The notes: a model not told the origin generated them from the letters alone. DNA of 64,000 nt from Marinomonas phaeophyticola (GCF_026966905.1 NZ_JAPUBN010000013.1:496001-560000), one strand, 5' to 3'. Shown: positions 20,707-30,857, numbered from the stretch's first letter. Numbers and translations: made by a program.

Positions 20707-21735
20707 ATGTCTTATACTTTGGGGCAATTGTGTGATCATGTTGGTGGTGTTTTGCATGGGGACGGTGCAAAGGTAATTGACCGGCTAGCGACTGTAAAAC
20801 GAGCAAAATCAAATGAGCTTACATTTATTGCTAACCCAAAGTATGTTGCGGCATTAGATACAACTGAAGCCGGTGCTGTATTGGTTAAAAATCAATCTCA
20901 GGCAAATAAAGTCTCTAATGCTATTATTGTAGCTAACCCTTATCTCGCCTTTGCAAAATTAACCTCTTTATTTAATACCTCCATATCGTTATGGACAGGT
21001 ATTCATGTAAGTGCCATTGTTTCTGAAAACGCTCGTTTAGGCGAGAATACGATAATTGGTCCTAATGTAGTGATCGAAAATGATGTTGTCTTAGAAGATA
21101 ATGTTGAAATTTCGGCCGGCTGTGTGCTCGGAGCACATGTTTCTATTGGCCGCAATACAAAACTAAAAGCTAATGTTACTATTTACCATGATGTATCTAT
21201 CGGAGAGGATTGTCTAATACACAGTGGCGCAGTTATTGGTGCTGATGGTTTTGGTTTTGCTCAATCTCCTGAGGCGGGTGGCTGGCAAAAAATTCACCAG
21301 CTTGGCTCTGTTGAAATAGGTAACCGAGTTGAAGTGGGCGCTAATACCACGATAGATCGTGGAGCAATAGAGGATACTCGAATTGGTAATGGTGTTATTA
21401 TAGATAACCAAGTTCAAATCGCCCATAATGTAGAAATTGGTGATAATACCGCTATTGCAGGTTGTGCTGCGATAGCTGGAAGTACAATTATTGGGAAAAA
21501 CTGTACTATAGCTGGTGGTGTTGGTGTTATTGGTCATTTAAATATTGTCGATAATGTGCATATTACGGCTATGAGTTTAGTGAGTAAATCGATCACTGTT
21601 CCTGGATCTTATTCATCTGGAACTGGGTTAGATTCGACAGAAAAGTGGCGGCGATCAGCGGCGCGACTTAGACGAATTGATGAAATGGCAAAAACGATTG
21701 CTCAATTGGAAAAACAAATAAACAAGTTAAATTAA
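20707..21735 (+). CDS. lpxD: UDP-3-O-acylglucosamine N-acyltransferase
   Basis: The third step of lipid A synthesis, adding an acyl chain from acyl-ACP. An N-terminal uridine-binding domain is followed by a long left-handed beta-helix of hexapeptide repeats (GENTIIGPNVVIENDVVLED and many more) and a C-terminal helix. The catalytic His is within IYHDVSIG or the following HSGAVIG region. Length 342 is normal. SD GGAG in the end of skp; three bases lie between. Confidence 0.96.
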   Translation: MSYTLGQLCDHVGGVLHGDGAKVIDRLATVKRAKSNELTFIANPKYVAALDTTEAGAVLVKNQSQANKVSNAIIVANPYLAFAKLTSLFNTSISLWTGIHVSAIVSENARLGENTIIGPNVVIENDVVLEDNVEISAGCVLGAHVSIGRNTKLKANVTIYHDVSIGEDCLIHSGAVIGADGFGFAQSPEAGGWQKIHQLGSVEIGNRVEVGANTTIDRGAIEDTRIGNGVIIDNQVQIAHNVEIGDNTAIAGCAAIAGSTIIGKNCTIAGGVGVIGHLNIVDNVHITAMSLVSKSITVPGSYSSGTGLDSTEKWRRSAARLRRIDEMAKTIAQLEKQINKLN

Positions 21736-21749
21736 AAGGTCGATATTAA

Positions 21750-22187
21750 ATGATGGATGTGAAAGAAATCCGCCAGTACTTGCCGCATAGATATCCTTTT
21801 TTACTCGTGGATAGAGTGGTTGAACTAAATTTAGGCGATTCAATAGTGGCATATAAAAATGTGACTATTAATGAGCCTTTTTTTAATGGTCATTTTCCTG
21901 ATCATCCTGTTATGCCTGGCGTATTAATTATTGAAGCTATGGCTCAAGCAGCTGGTATTTTAGGTTTCAAAACGATGGATAAAACACCACAAGATGGTTC
22001 CATCTATTATTTTGTCGGATCTGATAAGACTCGTTTTAAGCGCCCAGTTGTTCCTGGTGACCGCTTACAATTAGACGCTAAAATTGTTACTGAAAAACGT
22101 GGCATTTGGAAATTTGAATGTAAAGCTACCGTTGATGGTGAGCTTGCATGTTCAGCAACAATCTTGTGTGCAGATAGGAAGGTTTAG
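21750..22187 (+). CDS. fabZ: 3-hydroxyacyl-ACP dehydratase FabZ
   Basis: Dehydrates 3-hydroxyacyl-ACP in fatty-acid elongation. The N-terminal [14 protein letters not shown] segment and the active-site hot-dog motif [20 protein letters not shown] are exact family hallmarks, with catalytic His48 and Glu62. The start may be the first or second of two adjacent ATGs. It lies between lpxD and lpxA as in E. coli, balancing lipid A against phospholipid synthesis. Its TAG overlaps the lpxA GTG. Confidence 0.97.
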   Translation: MMDVKEIRQYLPHRYPFLLVDRVVELNLGDSIVAYKNVTINEPFFNGHFPDHPVMPGVLIIEAMAQAAGILGFKTMDKTPQDGSIYYFVGSDKTRFKRPVVPGDRLQLDAKIVTEKRGIWKFECKATVDGELACSATILCADRKV

Positions 22188-22975
22188 TGAGCATTCATCC
22201 TACCGCTATTGTTGACTCTGGCGCTGAGATCGATTCAAACGTTGAAGTAGGTGCCTTTTCTATTATTGGACCTAACGTGAAGATTGGTTCAGGTACTGTA
22301 GTGAAATCCCATGTTGTAATTAATGGGCATACGACAATAGGCCGTGATAATGAGATATATCAGTTCTCTTCGGTAGGTGAAGCGAACCAAGATAAGAAAT
22401 ACAAAGGTGAACCAACACGATTAATCATCGGTGATGGTAATGTTATCCGAGAAAATGCAACGATACACAGAGGCACAGTCCAAGATAACTCTGAAACGGT
22501 AATCGGTAATGGTAACTTGTTTATGGCAAGTACCCATATCGGACATGATTGTATTATTGGTAGTAATAATATCATGGCGAATTACGCCGCTTTAGCCGGA
22601 CACGTTACTATTGGTGATAGTATCTTGCTAGGTGGATATACTGGTGTTCATCAGTTCTGTCATGTTGGCTCTTTTAGTATGTGCGGCATGGGATCTATGG
22701 TTACAAAAGATGTGCCTGAATACGTTATGGTTTCTGGAAACCCTTCAAGTGCTCATGGAATGAATTTTGAAGGGATGAAGCGACGAGGCATGAGTGCTGA
22801 AGTGATCAAGGCTTTGAAAAACTCCTATAAAATTGTCTATTTAAAAGGTCTGAAACTAGATGATGCTTTATCTGAATTGGAGCAAACACTAGCGAAAGAT
22901 TTTCAAGAGGTTGAGGCTTTTGTTCAATCCTTTAGGCAGTCAACACGGGGTGTTATTCGACCGGGTAAAAAATAA
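22187..22975 (+). CDS. lpxA: UDP-N-acetylglucosamine acyltransferase
   Basis: The first step of lipid A synthesis. It has left-handed beta-helix hexapeptide repeats, followed by the helical C-terminal domain (KALKNSYKIVYLKGLKLDDAL). The catalytic region ENATIHRGTV ... MASTHIGHDC is present. The GTG start overlaps the last base of fabZ. Length 262 is typical. The cluster ends here with a terminator, so lpxB is separated from it more strongly than in enterics. Confidence 0.96.
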   Translation: MSIHPTAIVDSGAEIDSNVEVGAFSIIGPNVKIGSGTVVKSHVVINGHTTIGRDNEIYQFSSVGEANQDKKYKGEPTRLIIGDGNVIRENATIHRGTVQDNSETVIGNGNLFMASTHIGHDCIIGSNNIMANYAALAGHVTIGDSILLGGYTGVHQFCHVGSFSMCGMGSMVTKDVPEYVMVSGNPSSAHGMNFEGMKRRGMSAEVIKALKNSYKIVYLKGLKLDDALSELEQTLAKDFQEVEAFVQSFRQSTRGVIRPGKK

Positions 22976-22977
22976 AT

Positions 22978-23007
22978 AAAAAACCCCAGTTTATCTGGGG
23001 TTTTTTT
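22978..23007 (+). terminator. Rho-independent terminator after lpxA
   Basis: AAAAAACCCCAG (22978-22989) pairs with CTGGGGTTTTTT (22995-23006), 12 bp with a five-base loop and a T-run. It is strong on the plus strand and possibly bidirectional. Confidence 0.92.
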
Positions 23008-23059
23008 ATGACAGAAGATTGCTATTGGCTTAAACAACGGTAAAAGAGTGTTTTGTTAT

Positions 23060-24232
23060 ATGAGTGAAAAGTCATCGAAACCACGGTATGTTATTGTTGC
23101 TGGAGAAGCTTCTGGGGACATTCTTGGTGCTAATTTAATTGAGTCTTTAAGAAAACGTTGTCCGGACGCTCTTTTTGAAGGAATCGGTGGCCCATTAATG
23201 GAAGCTCAAGGTTTCCAAAGTCTAGTACCTATGGACAGGTTATCTGTCATGGGGCTAGTTGAAGTGTTAGGCCGTTTACCTGAACTGCTAAAAATTCGTA
23301 AACACGTGTATACAAATTGTCTTGACAATCCTCCCTTGGCTTTTATTGGTATTGATTCCCCGGATTTTACCTTACCTTTGGAGCGAAAGTTAAAAGATAA
23401 AGGGATACTAGCGGTTCACTACGTGAGTCCATCTGTTTGGGCATGGCGTCAAAAGCGTATTTTTAAGATTAAAAAATCCGTGGATTTAATGCTGGCCTTG
23501 TTTCCTTTTGAGATGCCTATCTACCAACAACATGGTATCCCCGTCGTATGTGTTGGACACACTCTAGCGGATGATATCCCACTGATGTGTGATAGAGCCG
23601 TAGCTAGAGCTCAGCTTAATATGGGTGAATCTAATGCCCCTGTTTTTGCGATCCTACCAGGGTCAAGACGGGGGGAGGTAGAGCGGTTAGCGCCTTTATT
23701 TATTGCATCCATGTCAGAAATACTGAGACAGCAGTCCGATGTTCGCTTTATTATTCCCGCTGTTAATGATGATAGACGTGAGCAAATCACTGAACTGCTC
23801 AATGCCGCTAATGTTGATGCCATAGTGGTAAATGGTCAGTCCAGAGATGTTATGATCGCGGCGGATGCCATACTGTTGGCTTCGGGCACCGCCGCATTAG
23901 AAGGCATGCTAGTGAAAAGACCGATGGTGGTTGCGTATCGTTTTACTAAATTAACCTATGCCATAATGTCTCGTATGATCAAAGTACCCTATGTGTCTTT
24001 GCCTAATCTATTGGCAAACAAAGCGCTGGTACCTGAGCTAATTCAGGATAAAGCTACCCCAAAGAATTTGGCGTCTACCTTGCTACGTACATGGAAAGCA
24101 TTTGAAGCAGACCAAGAAATCCAACAAACCTATTTAGATCTGCATTTAATGTTACGGAAACAAGCAGGAGACACCGCTGCCGAGGCCATCGTTAATTTAG
24201 TGGAAAAAACACATATGAGGAAGGGGAACTAA
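23060..24232 (+). CDS. lpxB: Lipid-A-disaccharide synthase
   Basis: A GT19 glycosyltransferase that joins UDP-2,3-diacylglucosamine and lipid X. Family motifs: [15 protein letters not shown] at the N-terminus, [21 protein letters not shown] and [16 protein letters not shown] 23060 gives 390 aa; an in-frame GTG at 23048 has no better SD. It follows the lpxA terminator by about 50 bases, so a local promoter or readthrough is needed. Its stop overlaps the rnhB ATG (TAATG). Confidence 0.96.
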   Translation: MSEKSSKPRYVIVAGEASGDILGANLIESLRKRCPDALFEGIGGPLMEAQGFQSLVPMDRLSVMGLVEVLGRLPELLKIRKHVYTNCLDNPPLAFIGIDSPDFTLPLERKLKDKGILAVHYVSPSVWAWRQKRIFKIKKSVDLMLALFPFEMPIYQQHGIPVVCVGHTLADDIPLMCDRAVARAQLNMGESNAPVFAILPGSRRGEVERLAPLFIASMSEILRQQSDVRFIIPAVNDDRREQITELLNAANVDAIVVNGQSRDVMIAADAILLASGTAALEGMLVKRPMVVAYRFTKLTYAIMSRMIKVPYVSLPNLLANKALVPELIQDKATPKNLASTLLRTWKAFEADQEIQQTYLDLHLMLRKQAGDTAAEAIVNLVEKTHMRKGN

Positions 24233-24830
24233 TGGAGCCTTTTGTAAGTGATTTGTATAAAGGGGTTTTATTTGCCGGAGTTGATGAAGCGGGTCGTGGT
24301 CCCCTTGCTGGAGATGTGGTGGCGGCGGCTGTCATTCTGGACCCCAATAAGCCGATTTTAGGGTTGGCCGATTCGAAAAAACTGTCGGAAAAAAACGTGA
24401 GGCTTTGTCTTTAGAAATTAAAGAAAAAGCACTTGCCTACTGTATTGCTCGTGCCGATGTGGCTGAGATTGATGAGCTTAATATCTTACATGCCAGCATG
24501 TTAGCCATGACAAGGGCGGTTAATGGATTAGCCATTGTGCCTGAGCATGCTTTAATTGATGGTAATCGTGTGCCGTTAAATTTGGTTTGTCCTGCGGAAG
24601 CGGTAGTGAAAGGTGATGCACGTGAGGCGTCTATCTCTGCCGCCTCAATACTGGCGAAAGTACAAAGAGATGTTGAAATCGTCGCATTAGCTGAAAAGTA
24701 TCCGGGTTATGGTCTTGAGAAACATAAAGGCTATCCAACTGCACAACATTTATTAGCGCTTGAAAAACTAGGGGTTACTCCAATTCATCGTAGTAGCTTT
24801 TCTCCTGTAAAAAAAATTCTACAAAGGTAA
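24232..24830 (+). CDS. rnhB: Ribonuclease HII, reading frame broken by -1 base at an A-run
   Basis: RNase HII removes ribonucleotides from DNA. Frame 1 encodes [15 protein letters not shown] (catalytic Asp-Glu) up to DSKKLSEKN and meets TAG at 24412-24414. The remainder ([33 protein letters not shown]) is in the -1 frame to 24830. The break is in seven A residues (24389-24395), where eight would give a continuous 199-aa enzyme, the normal length. The site is also a perfect A AAA AAC slippery heptamer in register, so a -1 ribosomal shift would restore the product. Sequencing error, real mutation and recoding are all open. Another eight-A run in the same gene (24809-24816) is intact. Confidence 0.88.
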
Positions 24831-24834
24831 TTTT

Positions 24835-27800
24835 GTGAGTCGTTCATTCATTCATTTACGAGTACATACTGAATTTTCTTTGGTTGATGGCTTAGTGAAA
24901 GTTAAAGGCTTGTTGGCGGCAACGGAAAAGTTAAACATGCCCGCCGTAGCTATTTCTGATGAAAATAATTTATGTGGATTTGTTCGCTTCTATAAAGGGG
25001 CTATGTCGAGTGGTATAAAGCCTCTTTGTGGTGCCGATGTTATGGTTGCTGCTCATGGAGAATTAGAACATAACTCCAGGTTTACCTTGTTAGCCATGAA
25101 TAATAAGGGTTATAAAAATATAATCGAAGTGATTTCGAAAGGGTATCAGCTTGGGCAGCATCAAGGTCGACCGGTTATTAAAGCGGAATGGCTGGAGCAA
25201 CATAGTGATGATGTGATTGCTATTTCTGGTGCTCAATATGGCGATATAGGGCAATATTTAGATTCTAATCAAATAGAGCTGGCCAAGCAGCAGTTGCAAC
25301 ATTGGATGAAAATTTATCCCAATCGCTTTTATATCGAGTTACAGAGAACAGGGCGTAAAGGTGAGGAAGACTATATACATTCTGTGGTGCCGCTAGCCGA
25401 AGCGTTTTCTTGTCCTGTCGTAGCAACGAATGATGTTCGATTTTTAAAACGTGACGATTTTGAAGCCCATGAAGCAAGAGTTTGTATTCATGATGGGGTG
25501 ACACTAGATGATCCAAGAAGACCTAAACGTTATTCTGAAGAGCAATATCTAAAGTCTCCAGCAGAAATGGAAGCACTATTTGAAGACATTCCTGAAGCCT
25601 TAGAAAATACGGTCGAGATTGCCAAACGTTGTAATGTGGATGTGTTGCTTGGGGAATATTTCTTACCTGATTTCCCTGTGCCGACAGGCATGACAATGGA
25701 TGAGTATTTTCGTAAGTTATCTCACGATGGTTTGAAAGTCCGTTTTGATTTTCTAGTGAAAAAATACGGCAAGCGAGTAGAAGACCGAAGACAAGAATAT
25801 ATAGATCGATTAGAGTTCGAACTGAATATCATTCTGCAAATGGGGTTTCCGGGTTACTTCCTTATCGTAATGGACTTCATTCAATGGGCTAAAGATAACG
25901 ACATTCCTGTGGGCCCAGGTCGTGGTTCTGGTGCCGGGTCTTTGGTGGCCTATGTTCTGAATATCACCGATTTAGACCCTCTGGAATACGATCTGCTCTT
26001 CGAACGTTTCCTAAACCCAGAGCGTGTATCTATGCCCGATTTCGATATCGATTTCTGTATGGAAAACCGTGATAAAGTCATTGATTATGTTGCTCAAACT
26101 TATGGTAGAGACGCCGTCTCACAGATTATTACCTTTGGTGCGATGGCGGCCAAAGCCGTAGTGCGTGACGTAGCGCGAGTTCAAGGTCGACCTTACAGTC
26201 TAGGGGATAAACTTTCTAAGCTGATCCCTTTTGAAATTGGCATGACACTTAAAAAAGCCTTAGAAGCTGAACCCGCGTTGCAAGAGTTTATTGACTCTGA
26301 CGAAGATGCGGCTGAAATTATGGAAATGGCGTTTTCGTTAGAAGGTGTAGTACGTAACTTCGGTAAGCATGCGGGCGGAGTGGTGATTGCCCCGACCAAG
26401 TTAACCGATTTTGCCCCTTTGTATTGTGAAGAAGATGGTTCTGGTCTTGTCACCCAATACGATAAAAATGACGTTGAAGAAGCGGGTTTGGTGAAGTTTG
26501 ACTTCTTAGGTTTGAAAACCCTGACGGTGGTGGATTGGGCCGTAAAAAACATCAATCAAATTAATGCCTATGACGGTAAGCCAGATCTAGATATTAGCTT
26601 GATTGATTTGGAAGAAAAAACCACTTATGACCTGCTTCAACGTGCGGAGACAACGGCGGTATTCCAATTAGAGTCCCGAGGTATGAAGGAGTTGATAAAA
26701 AAACTTCTGCCTTCTCGTTTTGAAGATATTATCGCCTTGGTTGCCTTATATCGCCCCGGTCCTTTGGGATCAGGCATGGTAGACGACTTTATTAACCGTA
26801 AGCACGGACGAGCTGAACTTGCCTTTCCTCATGTAGATTATCAACATGATGACTTGATTCCAGTACTTGAACCAACCTACGGCATTATCTTGTATCAAGA
26901 GCAGGTAATGCAGATTGCTCAGGTATTGGCGCGTTTTAGCTTAGGTGGAGCCGATTTACTCCGTCGTGCGATGGGTAAGAAAAAGCCTGAAGTCATGGCG
27001 GAACAACGTTTAATTTTTATGGAGGGCGCGAGTAAGCACGGTGTTGATAAAGATCTAGCCGGTAACATTTTTGATTTGATGGAAAAATTTGCCGGCTATG
27101 GTTTTAACAAATCTCACTCAGCCGCCTACGCTTTGGTTTCCTATCAAACGGCATGGTTGAAGAACCATTATCCAGCACCTTTTATGGCCGCTGTGTTATC
27201 GGCCGATATGCAGAATACAGATAAAATAGTGATCTTTATTGAAGAGTGTCGAGCGATGAAGTTGACGCTTCAATTACCGAACGTGAATGAGTCCATGTAC
27301 AAATTCACCGTGAATCCAAATAATGAAATTGTTTATGGTTTAGGTGCGATTAAAGGGGTAGGTGAAGGGCCAATTGAAGCGATTGTTGACGCTAGAAAAG
27401 ATGGGCCATTTAAGCATATCTTTGATTTCTGTGAACGTGTTGGTCGTAAAGTGAATAAGCGGGTAATGGAGGCTTTGGTACGTTCTGGCGCATTTGATAC
27501 CATTGGGCCCAACAGAGCGACCTTGTTTGAAAGTATCTCGGGAGCGTTAAAAAGAGCCGATCAAAGTGCGAAGAGCCAAGATGCTGGCATGATGGATTTA
27601 TTTGGCATCGCTGTAGAAGAAACCATTGAGTCGGCTTATGACGAAAATGGGGTGCAAATGGAATGGCCTAGTCGTCAGCGTTTAGATGGTGAAAAAGACA
27701 CCTTAGGGCTCTATGTTACCGGACATCCAATTGATGACTATGAAAGAGAGATTCGTCGCTTTGCACGGGCTCGTATTGTGGATTTACAGCCAAAGCGTGA

Positions 27801-28308
27801 AGCGCAAATTATTGCGGGTTTAATTGTTGATCTTCGTATTACTAAAAGTAAAAAAGGTGGCAACATTGCTTTTGTTACATTGGATGATCGATCCGCTCGA
27901 ATTGAAGTAACGGTTTTTCCAGATTCCTATGAAGAGTTCCGTCATGTCATCGTGAAAGATCAAGTGGTTGTGATTGAAGGGGAGATTAGCGTTGATGAAT
28001 TTAGAGGCGGACAAAAAGTCATAGCGCGAAAAGTATTAGACTTCCCTCAAGCTCGAGTGCGTTATGTAGAAGCATTACGAATCAACTGGTTAAAAGACGA
28101 AGTAAGTGAAAAAGACATTACTATTTTGTCTGATTGCATGAAACCTTATGTTGGCGACGGTTGTGATGTGGTCATTACGTTTACAACCGATAAGGCTCAA
28201 GGGGATGTTCGTCTGGGCCCAAACTGGAAAATTATGCCCGATGACCAATTAATACACGAACTTCAGAAACATTACGGTAAACAAAATGTTCAGCTCGTGT
28301 ATAATTAA
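24835..28308 (+). CDS. dnaE: DNA polymerase III alpha subunit
   Basis: The replicative polymerase. The PHP domain begins FIHLRVHTEFSLVDGLVKV; the polymerase active site has PDFDIDF with Asp404 and Asp406 (residues 401-407); the fingers include GRGSGAGSLVAY, and YGFNKSHSAAYALVSYQTAWLKNHYPA is also visible. An OB-fold and a C-terminal tau-binding region follow. Length 1157 is close to E. coli (1160). GTG start with AAAGGTAA upstream, 4 bases after rnhB. The rnhB-dnaE-accA order is conserved in gammaproteobacteria. Confidence 0.98.
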   Translation: MSRSFIHLRVHTEFSLVDGLVKVKGLLAATEKLNMPAVAISDENNLCGFVRFYKGAMSSGIKPLCGADVMVAAHGELEHNSRFTLLAMNNKGYKNIIEVISKGYQLGQHQGRPVIKAEWLEQHSDDVIAISGAQYGDIGQYLDSNQIELAKQQLQHWMKIYPNRFYIELQRTGRKGEEDYIHSVVPLAEAFSCPVVATNDVRFLKRDDFEAHEARVCIHDGVTLDDPRRPKRYSEEQYLKSPAEMEALFEDIPEALENTVEIAKRCNVDVLLGEYFLPDFPVPTGMTMDEYFRKLSHDGLKVRFDFLVKKYGKRVEDRRQEYIDRLEFELNIILQMGFPGYFLIVMDFIQWAKDNDIPVGPGRGSGAGSLVAYVLNITDLDPLEYDLLFERFLNPERVSMPDFDIDFCMENRDKVIDYVAQTYGRDAVSQIITFGAMAAKAVVRDVARVQGRPYSLGDKLSKLIPFEIGMTLKKALEAEPALQEFIDSDEDAAEIMEMAFSLEGVVRNFGKHAGGVVIAPTKLTDFAPLYCEEDGSGLVTQYDKNDVEEAGLVKFDFLGLKTLTVVDWAVKNINQINAYDGKPDLDISLIDLEEKTTYDLLQRAETTAVFQLESRGMKELIKKLLPSRFEDIIALVALYRPGPLGSGMVDDFINRKHGRAELAFPHVDYQHDDLIPVLEPTYGIILYQEQVMQIAQVLARFSLGGADLLRRAMGKKKPEVMAEQRLIFMEGASKHGVDKDLAGNIFDLMEKFAGYGFNKSHSAAYALVSYQTAWLKNHYPAPFMAAVLSADMQNTDKIVIFIEECRAMKLTLQLPNVNESMYKFTVNPNNEIVYGLGAIKGVGEGPIEAIVDARKDGPFKHIFDFCERVGRKVNKRVMEALVRSGAFDTIGPNRATLFESISGALKRADQSAKSQDAGMMDLFGIAVEETIESAYDENGVQMEWPSRQRLDGEKDTLGLYVTGHPIDDYEREIRRFARARIVDLQPKREAQIIAGLIVDLRITKSKKGGNIAFVTLDDRSARIEVTVFPDSYEEFRHVIVKDQVVVIEGEISVDEFRGGQKVIARKVLDFPQARVRYVEALRINWLKDEVSEKDITILSDCMKPYVGDGCDVVITFTTDKAQGDVRLGPNWKIMPDDQLIHELQKHYGKQNVQLVYN

Positions 28309-28424
28309 CCCATTTTACAGTTATTAAGAGTTAGAACGTTACGATAAGGTAGCGATAGGGATAGCAAGAAAACTCGATTGTGTTTTTTCTTGTTCTCGAT
28401 GAACCATACAGCAGTGTGTATACC

Positions 28425-29371
28425 ATGAATTTAAATTACTTACCTTTTGAACAGCCAATTGCTGAACTTGAGCAAAAAATTGAAGAACTTCGTTTAGTCG
28501 GCAACGACAATAAACTCAACATAGGCGATGAAATCAGTCGTCTAGAAGAAAAAAAGTGGCTTTAACCCAAAGCTTGTTTAGTAATTTGGGTGCATGGGAA
28601 GTATCACAACTTGCTCGTCACCCAAAGCGTCCTTATACCTTGGATTACATTGAGCATGCCTTTACGGATTTTGAAGAAATGCACGGGGATCGTCATTATG
28701 CTGACGATCGGGCGATTGTAGGTGGTATTGCTCGTTTAGATGGCCGTCCAGTGATGGTGATTGGCCATCAAAAAGGTCGTGAAGTGAAAGAGAAAGTTTT
28801 ACGTAACTTTGGTATGCCTCGCCCTGAAGGGTATCGTAAAGCATTGCGCTTAATGGAAACGGCGGAACGTTTTAAAATGCCGATCATTACTCTTATTGAC
28901 ACCCCTGGGGCGTATCCTGGTATTGGTGCCGAAGAGCGTGGTCAAAGTGAAGCCATTGCTTTTAATTTAGCTGTAATGTCGCGTTTAAAAACCCCAATCA
29001 TTTCTACCGTAATTGGTGAAGGTGGTTCTGGTGGTGCATTGGCTATAGGGGTTTGTGACGAACTCATGATGCTGCAATACGGTACTTATTCTGTTATTTC
29101 CCCAGAAGGCTGTGCTTCTATTTTGTGGAAGAGTGCTGATCGAGCATCGGATGCGGCAAAAGCAATGGGTATAACCTCTGATCGCCTAAAAGAATTAGGT
29201 ATAGTGGACACCATTGTTCCAGAACCTATGGGAGGCGCTCATATTGCTCATGCACAAATGGCGCAAAGCTTAAAAGAAAATATTCTTGCTGCACTTGAAC
29301 GTATGGACGAGTTTAGTATGGATGAATTGTTAGAGCGTCGTTATAGCCGTTTAATGTCTTACGGTCTGTAA
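28425..29371 (+). CDS. accA: Acetyl-CoA carboxylase carboxyltransferase alpha subunit, frame broken by -1 base at an A-run
   Basis: AccA with AccD transfers CO2 from biotin to acetyl-CoA, the first step of fatty-acid synthesis. The N-terminus ([20 protein letters not shown]) is in one frame and stops at TAA 28563-28565; the rest ([60 protein letters not shown]) is in the -1 frame. The junction is seven A residues (28549-28555), where eight would give a continuous 315-aa protein of normal length. The heptamer A AAA AAG (28550-28556), in register, is the same one used in E. coli dnaX frameshifting. AccA should be essential, so the true product must be full length. Confidence 0.9.
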
Positions 29372-29388
29372 TTTCTCTAATCAAGAAT

Positions 29389-29413
29389 AGCCTCCTTTAT
29401 AGGGGGCTTTTTT
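29389..29413 (+). terminator. Rho-independent terminator after accA
   Basis: AGCCTCC (29389-29395) pairs with GGGGGCT (29402-29408), 7 bp including one G-U pair, followed by six T residues. Confidence 0.82.
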
Positions 29414-29452
29414 GTTTGTAATGTGGCTCTATTTTATTTGGAGTGTTTGTCT

Positions 29453-30760
29453 ATGCCTATTTCACTAAAAAAAGAAGATATTAATTTCTTACAATCAAAT
29501 CAAATTGACACCCTTGTTATTGGTTTGAGTGGAGGTGTGGATTCGATGGTGCTATTGCATGCAATTGTGCAACTGGCTTTGTCTAAAAAGGTGATAGCCG
29601 TACATGTGCATCATGGGCTTAGTAAGAATGCGGATGATTGGTTATCGCATTGTGAGCGGTTTAGCCAAACCTTAGCTGTCCCTTTTTATAGTCATCGAGT
29701 GTCATTGGATTTAGATAAAGGCTCATTAGAAGAAAAAGCGAGGGATGCTCGATACAAAGTGCTTGAAGAATATATCTCGCCTAAAAGTGTGCTGTTATTA
29801 GGTCATCATATGGGAGACCAGGCAGAAACCATACTTTTTCGTTTATTAAGAGGGACCGGAGGAAGAGGTTTGGCTGGCATTCCTCATATTCGAAAACTGG
29901 GGCAAGGTCTTTTATTACGCCCTTTAATGCATTTGTCTAAACAAGCCCTTTACGATTACGCAAAACAGCACCATTTATCTTGGGTTGAAGACGAATCAAA
30001 CTCTGATGTGCGTTATAGTAGAAACAAAATTCGAAATGAGTTAATGCCTCAGCTTAAAGCGATCGCCCCGAAAATAGAAGCGCAGCTGACCCATACAGCG
30101 AATAGAATCCACACGGATTATTCAATATTGGATCGATTAGCTGGTCGAGTGGTTGGCTCTCATATAAATGAGTGGGGTGGGCTTAGGTTAACAGACCTGC
30201 ATGAACAGCCAATAGAAGAGCAAATTTACTGGTTGCAATATTATTTAAGAACACAGGATATTAATGCAACTTATGCTCAGTTAGAAAACCTAGCGAGTAG
30301 CCTTGCTGGAGAGGTTGGACAACAGCCCTTAATACAGTTATCGGATAAACGGTTGCAGCGCTTTCATGGATGTTTGTATGTATTGCCTCAGTCTGTTCCA
30401 GTTGTTACATTGCCTATTGAGGTAGGTGTTACTGTGAGCCGAGCATTTGATCAAGTGCGGGTAGAAGGTGTTGGGCAATTTGAACTCAAACCGCGTCCAA
30501 GCCAAGTTAGCTTGCTTATGCCTTCCGGTCAGCACCGGTCGTTGAAAAAATGGCTTAATGACCAACAGATACCAATTTGGTGGCGAGATCATCTACCTTA
30601 TCTTTTTCAAAATGGGGTGCTGGTGGCTATAGGAAATCTTTGGCGAGAACCTGAGCAGGTTGACATCAGGATAGATTGGGTAATAAATAATAAGCTTGTG
30701 TTTCCTAAACCAAGCAAGATTCATATTCAAAACGAGCATGACTCTTGGACGCTTGAATGA
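29453..30760 (+). CDS. tilS: tRNA(Ile)-lysidine synthetase
   Basis: Modifies C34 of the AUA-decoding isoleucine tRNA to lysidine, changing both its charging and codon reading. The N-type ATP pyrophosphatase P-loop SGGVDS is at residues 26-31; HVHHGLS, GHHMGDQAETILFRLLRGTG and NKIRNELMP are further family motifs. ATG 29453 has GGAG 9 bases upstream; an upstream in-frame start overlapping the terminator region is less likely. Length 435 fits. It follows accA as in E. coli. Confidence 0.95.
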   Translation: MPISLKKEDINFLQSNQIDTLVIGLSGGVDSMVLLHAIVQLALSKKVIAVHVHHGLSKNADDWLSHCERFSQTLAVPFYSHRVSLDLDKGSLEEKARDARYKVLEEYISPKSVLLLGHHMGDQAETILFRLLRGTGGRGLAGIPHIRKLGQGLLLRPLMHLSKQALYDYAKQHHLSWVEDESNSDVRYSRNKIRNELMPQLKAIAPKIEAQLTHTANRIHTDYSILDRLAGRVVGSHINEWGGLRLTDLHEQPIEEQIYWLQYYLRTQDINATYAQLENLASSLAGEVGQQPLIQLSDKRLQRFHGCLYVLPQSVPVVTLPIEVGVTVSRAFDQVRVEGVGQFELKPRPSQVSLLMPSGQHRSLKKWLNDQQIPIWWRDHLPYLFQNGVLVAIGNLWREPEQVDIRIDWVINNKLVFPKPSKIHIQNEHDSWTLE

Positions 30761-30806
30761 TTTTTAGACACTAAAGAAACTTATTTATTATTCAGAAATC
30801 CCAAGT

Positions 30807-30852
30807 CACTCCTTGCTGGCGCGAATACTGATATTAGCGCCAGCAAGGAGTG
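30807..30852. terminator. Perfect 16-bp hairpin between convergent genes
   Basis: CACTCCTTGCTGGCGC (30807-30822) and GCGCCAGCAAGGAGTG (30837-30852) are exact reverse complements with a 14-base loop. It lies between tilS and a minus-strand membrane protein. No T-run follows on either strand, so termination is assumed from position; a repeat-family element is the alternative. Confidence 0.5.
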
Positions 30853-30857
30853 TCGGT

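Noticed and set aside
28380..28424. Upstream extension of accA from a TTG-type start
   Set aside because: The known AccA N-terminus ([14 protein letters not shown]) begins at ATG 28425; the extension has no family support.
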